A stretch of DNA of 64,000 nt. Source: G963662605 sp963662605. Lineage in GTDB: Bacteria; Bacteroidota; Ignavibacteria; Ignavibacteriales; Ignavibacteriaceae. The stretch lies in assembly GCA_963662605.1 (NCBI GenBank), contig OY759785.1, positions 620,001-684,000 of the forward strand, read 5' to 3'. Within the stretch, counting starts at the first letter, position 1, and the number at the start of each line of letters is the position of its first letter. Shown here in pieces: positions 49,609 through 56,211 of the stretch. The notes under the pieces are model-generated. The model saw only the letters and a program-made list of their open reading frames with translations, made no database searches and was not told the DNA's origin. The translations under genes were made by a program, and so were the position numbers.

Positions 49609-51204
49609 GTGAATTACAGTAAAATTGGCTGTTTGTTGTTCCTACTGGTTATATCTTCAATATATGCACAAACCGGAATAAATTCAAAATTAATTCCCAT
49701 TTCAATACATGTGTCGCCGCGGGGGTCTCACGTATATATTGATAATGAGTTTATGGGGTTCGGAACAAACTATTCCCTTTCACAGGGGAGGCATAAAGTC
49801 TCCATTCGCGCCCGCGGATATAAATCCATAGAATCAGATCTTTCCGTTTCCAAAGATACCACCTCATTTACATTTACTCTTGTACAATTCCCAGCTGCCT
49901 CGTTCACAGTAATCACCGAACCGGATAATGCAGCTTTGTATGTTAACGGTATATATAGCGGACATACGAACAAAACGATCCTTGATGCGCCGGGAGAATA
50001 TGAGATCCATGTTGAAAAACCGGGCTATAAATCGGTTGACACTATTGTGACTGCACTATCAAGGGCAAAGAATGTTGTTATGTGTACACTTGAGAATGTT
50101 TTGCAACCGGCAGATAAAGAAGAAGGCGTGCCGCAAAGTGAATCAACGAAATGTTTATTTTCTGTTACTCCCCCTGATGCTTCTCTTTATATTGACAATT
50201 ACCCGGTTGCGCCCGGATCGAAATACTTAGTTGCCGGAAGACACGGCATCACTGCATCAAAAGAAGGTTATGTACTTTTCAAGGATACCATATATATTAA
50301 TTCTCAGAAAAGTATTAATCATGATATTGTTATAGAAAGAAGAAAATCACTTTTCGGGTTTGATATAGAGCCGCGGGATGCTGATGTTGTAATTGATAAG
50401 ATACACTACACCGGTAAAAATTTTGCGGAATTAACTCCGGGACCCCACACTTTGGAGATTTCGCGAAAAGGGTATTTCTCGCATACTGAACTCATCGAAT
50501 TAGCGGAAGGCGCGGAGTTATTAAAGAGCTATGATCTTAAAACAAACGGAGGGGCGGTCAGCTTTTATGTTCAACCGGATGATGCGAAGGTGATTATACA
50601 CGGCGAGGGAATTGATTCTTTAGTGGTAACCGGTTCTAATGAGGTTCCCTTTTTGATTCCGGGAAGATATGAGGTGTTGTGCAGTGCGGCCGATTATAAA
50701 CAATATGACACCATCATTACGGTTATTGAGGGGAGCCATGCCGATGTTAATATTTCATTGAGACCCACGAAGCCAATGCCATATAAAAAACGGGACTGGC
50801 TGTATTCGTGCATTTTCCCCGGTTTGGGGCAGTATGCACAGCGTCGCCTTACAACGGCATATAGTGCCATTGTTTTAGGCGCCTCGGCCTGTACGTATTA
50901 TGCTTACCGGGCAGGTAAATACAATTCGGCGGTGAACGACTTTACTTCAATGAATAATCAATATAAATCCAATCCGAAAGATTATTTAAAGAATAACGCG
51001 CGTGAAAGCAAGAACCAAGTTGATTCATCACGGCGGCAGCACGATGTTGCGCTTATTATCTGGGGTGTTGTTTATTTGTCCAATATTATTGAGGCATATT
51101 TAAATCGGCCGGTGTTTTATGATTATAACATTGCTGTATCACCCACACTTCAAAAAACCGGAGGGGACGTTGCCTGTGGTTTAGAAATCCGGATGGGGTT
51201 TTAA
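49609..51204 (+). CDS. PEGA-repeat secreted protein with a C-terminal DUF5683-like membrane domain
   Basis: A 531-residue protein with a signal peptide (MNYSKIGCLLFLLVISSIYA). Four or five PEGA-type beta repeats follow, with pieces such as PRGSHVYIDNEFMGFGTNYS, PDNAALYVNGIYSGHT, PDASLYIDNYPVAPGS and PRDADVVIDKIHYTGKN, each ending in a G-x-H or G-x-Y ... I/V-x-K-GY strand. Residues about 390-531 change character: KRDWLYSCIFPGLGQYAQRR with one or two membrane segments resemble DUF5683. The start is GTG 49609 with GGGAG seven bases upstream. It ends one base before the next gene (TAATATG), so the two are co-translated. The role is probably in the cell envelope. Confidence 0.85.
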   Translation: MNYSKIGCLLFLLVISSIYAQTGINSKLIPISIHVSPRGSHVYIDNEFMGFGTNYSLSQGRHKVSIRARGYKSIESDLSVSKDTTSFTFTLVQFPAASFTVITEPDNAALYVNGIYSGHTNKTILDAPGEYEIHVEKPGYKSVDTIVTALSRAKNVVMCTLENVLQPADKEEGVPQSESTKCLFSVTPPDASLYIDNYPVAPGSKYLVAGRHGITASKEGYVLFKDTIYINSQKSINHDIVIERRKSLFGFDIEPRDADVVIDKIHYTGKNFAELTPGPHTLEISRKGYFSHTELIELAEGAELLKSYDLKTNGGAVSFYVQPDDAKVIIHGEGIDSLVVTGSNEVPFLIPGRYEVLCSAADYKQYDTIITVIEGSHADVNISLRPTKPMPYKKRDWLYSCIFPGLGQYAQRRLTTAYSAIVLGASACTYYAYRAGKYNSAVNDFTSMNNQYKSNPKDYLKNNARESKNQVDSSRRQHDVALIIWGVVYLSNIIEAYLNRPVFYDYNIAVSPTLQKTGGDVACGLEIRMGF

Positions 51205-51205
51205 T

Positions 51206-51613
51206 ATGAATCAGCATAGAATATATTATATAGTTATAACCGCTTTATGCATTTCGCTTATCAACCTCGGCTGTATTAAAGAAATGCCAACATTTACAGA
51301 GTATGTGCCATATACTCCAAAGTTACTTTTCCCATCCAATGGAGCAATCAACGTAAGTTCATCACCAAGAATTAAGTGGTATGACACGCCCGGGGCGATG
51401 CAGTATTTTGCTGAGATAGGTGAGGATAGCACATTTGAATCACATGTTATTACTAATGGCAATCTAACATCGCCTACCTGGAATATTACTAAATTGAAGT
51501 ACGGTACTGTTTACTACTGGCATGTAAATGCTTCAAATAGCTCCGGAACCTCTGTCTTTTCCCAAACATTCTGGTTTCTGACCGCTACTGAAGATTCAAC
51601 GTTCACGCCGTAA
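51206..51613 (+). CDS. Small lipoprotein with a fibronectin III-like domain
   Basis: A 135-residue protein: MNQHRIYYIVITALCISLINL then GC is a lipobox (LINLGC), so the mature protein starts at C23. The rest is one fibronectin III-like domain: PKLLFPSNGAINVSSSPRIKW, AMQYFAEIGEDSTF, KYGTVYYWHVNASNSSGTS. Such short proteins often serve as surface or periplasmic binding modules. Translated with the PEGA-repeat protein ahead of it; they may form a complex at the outer membrane. Confidence 0.82.
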   Translation: MNQHRIYYIVITALCISLINLGCIKEMPTFTEYVPYTPKLLFPSNGAINVSSSPRIKWYDTPGAMQYFAEIGEDSTFESHVITNGNLTSPTWNITKLKYGTVYYWHVNASNSSGTSVFSQTFWFLTATEDSTFTP

Positions 51614-51717
51614 AATTATATAAATATTCAATAAACGCCCTTGGATGGTGGGCGGCCAGACGGATGGTGTCCTTTTTTGAAAAATCTTTATATTATCCGG
51701 ATTATCGGAAGGTTTTT

Positions 51718-52002
51718 ATGAAGCTTTATGTTGATGATTTACGTTCGGCACCGGATGGCTGGGAACGGGCGTATACTGCGGAAGAAGCTATTGAGCGGCT
51801 TGAAGAAGAGAATTGTGAAGTTCTCGATCTTGACGGCCACCTCGGAGAAGGTCAGCCCGGCGGTATATACATACTACAATGGATAATGCGAAAAATGAAA
51901 GAGGAAGGTTATAAACCACCGGAATTGAGAACTCATTCCGGATTGCTCTGGCTTAACAACCGGATGCAGGAATTAATAGAAGAGATCGAAGAATTACGAT
52001 AG
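51718..52002 (+). CDS. cREC-type (cyclic-phosphate processing receiver) domain protein
   Basis: A 94-residue receiver-like protein. It opens MKLYVDDLRSAPDGWERAYT, has LDLDGHLGEGQPGGIYILQWI in the middle, and RTHSGLLWLNNRMQE near the end, matching the cREC family pattern (LDDxR...P, SxDHDLG, HS-N). The usual aspartate of DHDLG is replaced here by DGHLG, so the second acid of the cluster is altered. cREC proteins have been proposed by comparative genomics to handle cyclic phosphates in defence or RNA-repair contexts; nothing nearby supports that. ATG 51718 has GGAAGG five bases upstream; the frame stays open to 51664. Confidence 0.75.
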   Translation: MKLYVDDLRSAPDGWERAYTAEEAIERLEEENCEVLDLDGHLGEGQPGGIYILQWIMRKMKEEGYKPPELRTHSGLLWLNNRMQELIEEIEELR

Positions 52003-52060
52003 ATCCCGAAGAGATACGAAACAGCATCGCGTGAGATTTTTTTATGACTGTTATATAAAA

Positions 52061-52087
52061 ATGCCGGAGTTTTAACGACTCCGGCAT
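52061..52087 (-). terminator. Terminator after the old yellow enzyme
   Basis: ATGCCGGAGT and ACTCCGGCAT arms with a 7-base loop; the minus strand continues TTTTATAT. It ends the reductase message and could also act on the cREC gene. Confidence 0.8.
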
Positions 52088-52122
52088 TTACTATATATAG
52101 TAATGAGATGAACTATGTTTAA

Positions 52123-53214
52123 TTAATTTGCATATACCGGATAGTCGGTATAACCTTTTGCATCGGGGGTGTAAAAGGCATCATAATTGAGTTCGGTATT
52201 GAGCGGCCAGTCATTTTTCAGACGTTCAACCAGATCAGGATTGTTAATGAACGGCCTTCCGAACGCGATCAAATCGGCACGTCCTTCCTGTAAGTGCTGT
52301 CCGGCAACTTCCTTTGAATAATTTCCGCTGAGTATGAGAACACCGCTGAATGCTTTTTTGATGGCTTCTTTTATTGTAAGCGGAACAGTCGGCGCTCCCA
52401 TGCTGCTGTGATCAACAAGGTGTATATATAGTACACCGAGTTTATTCAGTTCGGAAGCAAGATATATATAGGCCTGTTCAATTTCCGGATACGGCTTCAT
52501 ATCATTATTAGCTCCAAACGGGGAAAGCCGGATACCGGTTTTATCTTTACCAATAGCCGCGGCGACCTTTTCTGCGGTTTCCAAAACGAACTTTGCACGG
52601 TTTTCAATACTGCCGCCGTAAGCGTCGGTTCGAACATTGCTATAAGGAGAAAGAAACTGTTCAAGCAGGTATCCGTTTGCACCGTGGAGCTCAACTCCGT
52701 CGAAACCAGCCTTAATTGCATTTAAAGAGGCTTGAACGAATTCCTGCTGCGCGGCTGCCAACTCATCAGCGGAGAATGCTTCAGGAACAGGAACATCCTG
52801 CATCCCTGCCGTATCGGTCCAGATTTGTGTGTTTTCCGCTTTGACCGCTGAAGGTGCTAAAATCCGGGCATTCAGAGGCAGGTTGGCACTGCTTCCTACT
52901 CTGCCTGTGTGCATTAACTGGACAAATATTTTCCCGCCCTTTGCGTGAACAGCTTCGGTGGTCTTTTTCCATCCTTCAACTTGTTCTTCCGAAAATATTC
53001 CCGGAATGCGGGCGTAGCCGAGTCCGTTTGGTGATGGTGAAGTTCCTTCTGTGATAATCAGTCCCGCTGAAGATCTTTGTCCATAGTACTCTGCGATTAA
53101 ATCGTTAGGAATATTTCCGATGGCGCGAGATCTGGTCATCGGGGCCATAACAATTCTGTTTTGCAAAGTTGTGCTTCCTAATGTGTATGTACTGAATAAT
53201 AAGTTTTCGCTCAT
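52123..53214 (-). CDS. Alkene reductase, old yellow enzyme family
   Basis: A 363-residue FMN enzyme that reduces activated C=C bonds (and often nitro compounds) with NAD(P)H. Visible: RIVMAPMTRSRA near 21-32 (FMN binding), LMHTGRVG, the active-site pair in GVELHGANGYLLEQFLSPYSN (H and N bind substrate carbonyls), RTDAYGGSIENRAKF (a usual tyrosine-containing segment), IRLSPFG, and GRADLIAFGRPFINNPDL near the end. Of the class close to NemA. Cytoplasmic. Divergent from the wHTH gene across 234 bases, so that protein could be its regulator. Confidence 0.95.
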   Translation of the reverse strand: MSENLLFSTYTLGSTTLQNRIVMAPMTRSRAIGNIPNDLIAEYYGQRSSAGLIITEGTSPSPNGLGYARIPGIFSEEQVEGWKKTTEAVHAKGGKIFVQLMHTGRVGSSANLPLNARILAPSAVKAENTQIWTDTAGMQDVPVPEAFSADELAAAQQEFVQASLNAIKAGFDGVELHGANGYLLEQFLSPYSNVRTDAYGGSIENRAKFVLETAEKVAAAIGKDKTGIRLSPFGANNDMKPYPEIEQAYIYLASELNKLGVLYIHLVDHSSMGAPTVPLTIKEAIKKAFSGVLILSGNYSKEVAGQHLQEGRADLIAFGRPFINNPDLVERLKNDWPLNTELNYDAFYTPDAKGYTDYPVYAN

Positions 53215-53448
53215 ATTATTATCTACTTTCGTGGTTTTAAGTTTGACTTTTACAATATTTCAAGTTTAAACCATTCTCGGGGCGATAAAGTTTCACCTTT
53301 TGAAATTAATTTGATGTAATTACGAAAAGATTCTTTGGTATAAAGTTTAATAACTGAAGAGAACTAATTATTTGTATTTGTAAATCTATGATTAATATTG
53401 TATAATAATATATCTATATGACTAAATTATTATCCATAAGGATAAAAC

Positions 53449-54042
53449 ATGTTTCCAAATGATGTTTTTAACGGTGTTTTTACTTCGGGCAGCTGTATTG
53501 CTGTGCTGCGTGCGCTATATTCCCGTGAATTCGGAATTACGGGGCGCGAAACAGCAAGGCTGGCGGGGGTAAATCACCGGACGGCTTTGCTTGCTTTGAC
53601 TGAACTTGAAAAAACAGGAATTGTAAACCGGCTTATCGGTGGGCGGGATCATATTTTTACGCTGAACAAATCCCACTATCTTGTTGCAAATGGGCTGTCG
53701 GGACTTTTTCAATCCGAAGAAGCCTACGCCGAAGGAATCTATAATCAAATAATCAAACGTATCGGAGACTCAACTATCGCCGTAATTGCCTATGATCCGG
53801 AAATGGCTACTGATCCTCCTATGACCATGCACATCTGTGTGGTTTACAAAAGCAAAAAGGATAGTTTGGATGATGAGTTTCCCGGATTGACCGCAAAAGT
53901 CGAAAAACGGTACGGTGTGAAAATAAACCCGTACTTCATCCACGAGTACACATTTGTGGATATGGAGAAACGGAAGATGCAGCCGGTGACGGATATTGTC
54001 AAGCACGGCGAGTTAATCTGCGGTAAAATTCCCGGCGGATAG
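53449..54042 (+). CDS. Winged-helix protein with a degenerate nucleotidyltransferase-like domain
   Basis: A 197-residue protein. Residues about 10-75 form a winged helix-turn-helix (SREFGITGRETARLAGVNHRTALLALTELEKTGIVNRL...RDHIFTLN). The C-terminal part (DSTIAVIAYDPEMATDPPMTMHICVVY...IHEYTFVDMEK...VKHGELICGK) has the secondary-structure order of a minimal nucleotidyltransferase but lacks the GS-x-ARG and DxD motifs, so it is not expected to be catalytic. AAGGATAAAAC before the ATG. Divergent from the old yellow enzyme. DNA binding is likely; the ligand is unknown. Confidence 0.72.
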   Translation: MFPNDVFNGVFTSGSCIAVLRALYSREFGITGRETARLAGVNHRTALLALTELEKTGIVNRLIGGRDHIFTLNKSHYLVANGLSGLFQSEEAYAEGIYNQIIKRIGDSTIAVIAYDPEMATDPPMTMHICVVYKSKKDSLDDEFPGLTAKVEKRYGVKINPYFIHEYTFVDMEKRKMQPVTDIVKHGELICGKIPGG

Positions 54043-54364
54043 GAGATGAGCGTTATCGCGATACCAGATAGAAATAGAACGCGGATAACGCGGATGACAC
54101 AGATTTCCCCGGATTATTTTTATTAATAAAATTGAGAAAAGCCATTATTGACATAGTGTGGTACAGGGCTTAAGAATGGAGCCTGTGAGTAAGCGAATTT
54201 CTAATAAAATATAATGTTTGGCGAAGATGACACTTCTATTGAGGTGTATAGATAGCTGCCAAATCTACATATGCCGTTAGGCATTATATCTTTGTAGAAT
54301 CGGATCAAAAATCACATACCATTTTCCCGTAGGGAATAATTTTCTTCAATATGTCAGACTGCCG
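54043..54364. repeat. Intergenic region with a half-copy of the TTTGTAGAA family
   Basis: No gene. Arm ATGCCGTTAGGCATTATATC + TTTGTAGAA at 54270-54299, then TTTTCCCGTAGGGAATAAT at 54322-54340. Neither has its inverted partner, so only one half of the palindrome seen at 35110 is present. Confidence 0.7.
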
Positions 54365-54562
54365 TTATTCTTTTTTGCCTTTTACACCGAAATATATAAA
54401 CAGGTGTGTGAGGAAAACTCCAATTGAGGCACCGAGAACGAGTATTGTGAGGAACTCGACCGGGCGGATTTTCATTGTTTCCGACATCCGTATAACATTT
54501 CCTGCCAGAACTGCCACCATTACGGCACTAACAACCAAACTGCGCTTTATATCTTTAGTCAT
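54365..54562 (-). CDS. Small two-helix membrane protein
   Basis: A 65-residue protein with two predicted membrane helices (about 8-24 and 35-57) and a positively charged end. AAGAGAG lies four bases before the ATG, and the gene starts 12 bases after the M15 peptidase stop, both of which support it as a real second gene of that unit. No family recognised. Confidence 0.6.
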   Translation of the reverse strand: MTKDIKRSLVVSAVMVAVLAGNVIRMSETMKIRPVEFLTILVLGASIGVFLTHLFIYFGVKGKKE

Positions 54563-54574
54563 ATTACTCTCTTC

Positions 54575-55219
54575 TTAATTTTCTTTTGATTCAATGTATT
54601 CGTTACTCTTTTCGAAATGCTGATAGTCCTTCAGCGATTTCCAGTCACCGCCCCAATTCCATCCGTACTTTGCAAACAGTTTTACGACTGCGGAGTTTTT
54701 CAGAATGGTGCCCTTGTTCTTTTTGTCATAGCGGCCGTTAGAGGGACTAATATGTCCGTCCTTTATATAATAATTATCGCGGGGATTAATATCAATCGCG
54801 TATCCGAGTGCATGTTTTGAAAGTGTGCTTTTTCCGACAACCTTGCGGTAATTAAAACTGCTCGTGTTGTTATCGAACATGGAGGCCTCATCGTCCCATT
54901 GGTAATGGGTAATGGGAATAACTTTCTCGATAGGGAATTTTAGCTTGAGGAGTTCTGCAAAGATTGCTTCAATTTCACCGGCAACATTTTTATTGATGAG
55001 CAGCTGGCCTTTATGCAATTTGTCATCATAGCCGTAATATGAAACACTTATCAGCTTCATTTTTGCCGCGATGTTCTTCGGGGCGGGAGTCCCCTCGAGC
55101 GCTTCAGCAGCGGTCGTCCGGGAATCTATGATATACGTATCCTTTTGTGTCTGCGCCATGCCGGTAGTCTTTATAATAATAAGTAAAAACAGAAGAATGT
55201 AAATTTTCGTATTCACCAA
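54575..55219 (-). CDS. M15-family D-alanyl-D-alanine carboxypeptidase-like protein
   Basis: A 214-residue secreted protein with a signal peptide (MVNTKIYILLFLLIIIKTTG...). The zinc site is visible as SKHALGYAIDINP (H-x6-D) near 133 and DYQHFE near 199 in WNWGGDWKSLKDYQHFE. These fit peptidase family M15 subfamily C/D (VanY-like or endolysin-like), which trims D-Ala or L-Ala-D-Glu bonds of peptidoglycan. Located in the periplasm. It leads a two-gene unit with the small membrane protein. Confidence 0.88.
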   Translation of the reverse strand: MVNTKIYILLFLLIIIKTTGMAQTQKDTYIIDSRTTAAEALEGTPAPKNIAAKMKLISVSYYGYDDKLHKGQLLINKNVAGEIEAIFAELLKLKFPIEKVIPITHYQWDDEASMFDNNTSSFNYRKVVGKSTLSKHALGYAIDINPRDNYYIKDGHISPSNGRYDKKNKGTILKNSAVVKLFAKYGWNWGGDWKSLKDYQHFEKSNEYIESKEN

Positions 55220-55315
55220 GAGTGATTCTTTTTAGTTGTGTCAATTCATTGATGAAATTTAGAAATTGAAACAATGAAAGCCAAATATGAGAGAGTTATG
55301 GAATACGCAAAACCC

Positions 55316-55455
55316 ATGAACTCATATCCCCCTACCCCTTTTCTCTTGGGAAGAGAAAAGGGGAGAGGAAAGAGCTGTATATTGAAATGATGGTGCTTGA
55401 GATTATTCCCCTCTTCTCTTTTTAAGAGAAGAGGGGTTAGGGGTGATGAGTTCAT
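55316..55455. repeat. Double-hairpin element with inverted ends (CCCCTCTTCTC family)
   Basis: Outer ends ATGAACTCAT...CCCCTACCCC (55316-55338) and its near inverted copy (55433-55455). Inside are two 13-base-stem hairpins: CCCCTTTTCTCTT-GGG-AAGAGAAAAGGGG and CCCCTCTTCTCTT-TTT-AAGAGAAGAGGGG (55335-55363, 55408-55436). The rest of the 55220-55553 gap shows nothing else. Confidence 0.72.
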
Positions 55456-55553
55456 TTTTTGGCATGAAGAATTATGTGCAACTCAAAACCTATCCACGGG
55501 CAACATACCCTGGAATTTTGTATTTTGCGGACGATCATTACGAGTTAAATATC

Positions 55554-55988
55554 ATGAAAAATATTTTTACGTCATGGCAGATGTGGGCAGTGTTGTCGGC
55601 AGTGTTTGCGGCACTGACTGCTATATTTGCGAAGGTCGGCATTAAGGATATCAATTCGGATTTTGCAACGTTCATACGGACGATTGTTATTCTTTTTGTG
55701 CTTGCGTTTATTCTGTTGGCAACGGGACAGTTTCAGCCTCTTTCAAGCATCTCGCCAAAAGCAATTACGTTTCTTGTTCTCTCCGGTATAGCGACGGGAG
55801 CTTCATGGCTCTGTTATTTCCGGGCGTTGAAGTTAGGCGATGCTTCCAGAGTCGCACCGGTGGATAAATTCAGTGTCGTCCTTGTCGCAATTTTCAGTTT
55901 GGTGTTTCTCGGTGAGCGCATCAGCCTTGTGCATTGGTTAGGCATTGCATTAATTGCAGGCGGAGCTGTCATTTTAGCCGTTTTTTAA
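55554..55988 (+). CDS. EamA/DMT-family transporter, half-size
   Basis: A 144-residue membrane protein with five predicted helices; about half of a usual drug/metabolite transporter, corresponding to one EamA repeat (SAVFAALTAIFAKVGIKDIN, GIATGASWLCYFRALKLGDASRVAPVDKFSVVLVAIFSLVFLGER, GIALIAGGAVIL). Single-repeat members work as dimers. I use ATG 55554 because the longer frame begins inside the double-hairpin repeat. The substrate is unknown. Confidence 0.88.
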   Translation: MKNIFTSWQMWAVLSAVFAALTAIFAKVGIKDINSDFATFIRTIVILFVLAFILLATGQFQPLSSISPKAITFLVLSGIATGASWLCYFRALKLGDASRVAPVDKFSVVLVAIFSLVFLGERISLVHWLGIALIAGGAVILAVF

Positions 55989-56078
55989 GTAAAATGATAT
56001 TGAAGCCTGATTCAAAAAAGTTCTTAACGGGCAACGGCACTTAATAACTAAGATTTCTTATATAAAAGCCCGAATATT

Positions 56079-56109
56079 TTTGATTTTGTGAACTTTTATA
56101 GTAAATTTT
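56079..56109 (+). promoter_or_regulatory. Bacteroidota-type promoter of the pyruvate dehydrogenase operon
   Basis: TTTG at 56079-56082, 19 bases, then TAAATTTT at 56102-56109; only the last base of the octamer departs from TANNTTTG. It leaves a leader of about 95 bases before aceE. Confidence 0.58.
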
Positions 56110-56211
56110 CTATTTAAGATGGTGTAATAGGGTAGTGGAATACTCTGTGGCGGTCTTTTCACAAAAATGAATACGGCGGCCGACTTTACTTTAATTAGAT
56201 AAGGACGCATT

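Noticed and set aside
55443..55553. Upstream start of the EamA gene
   Set aside because: The extension is non-hydrophobic and begins inside a palindromic repeat.
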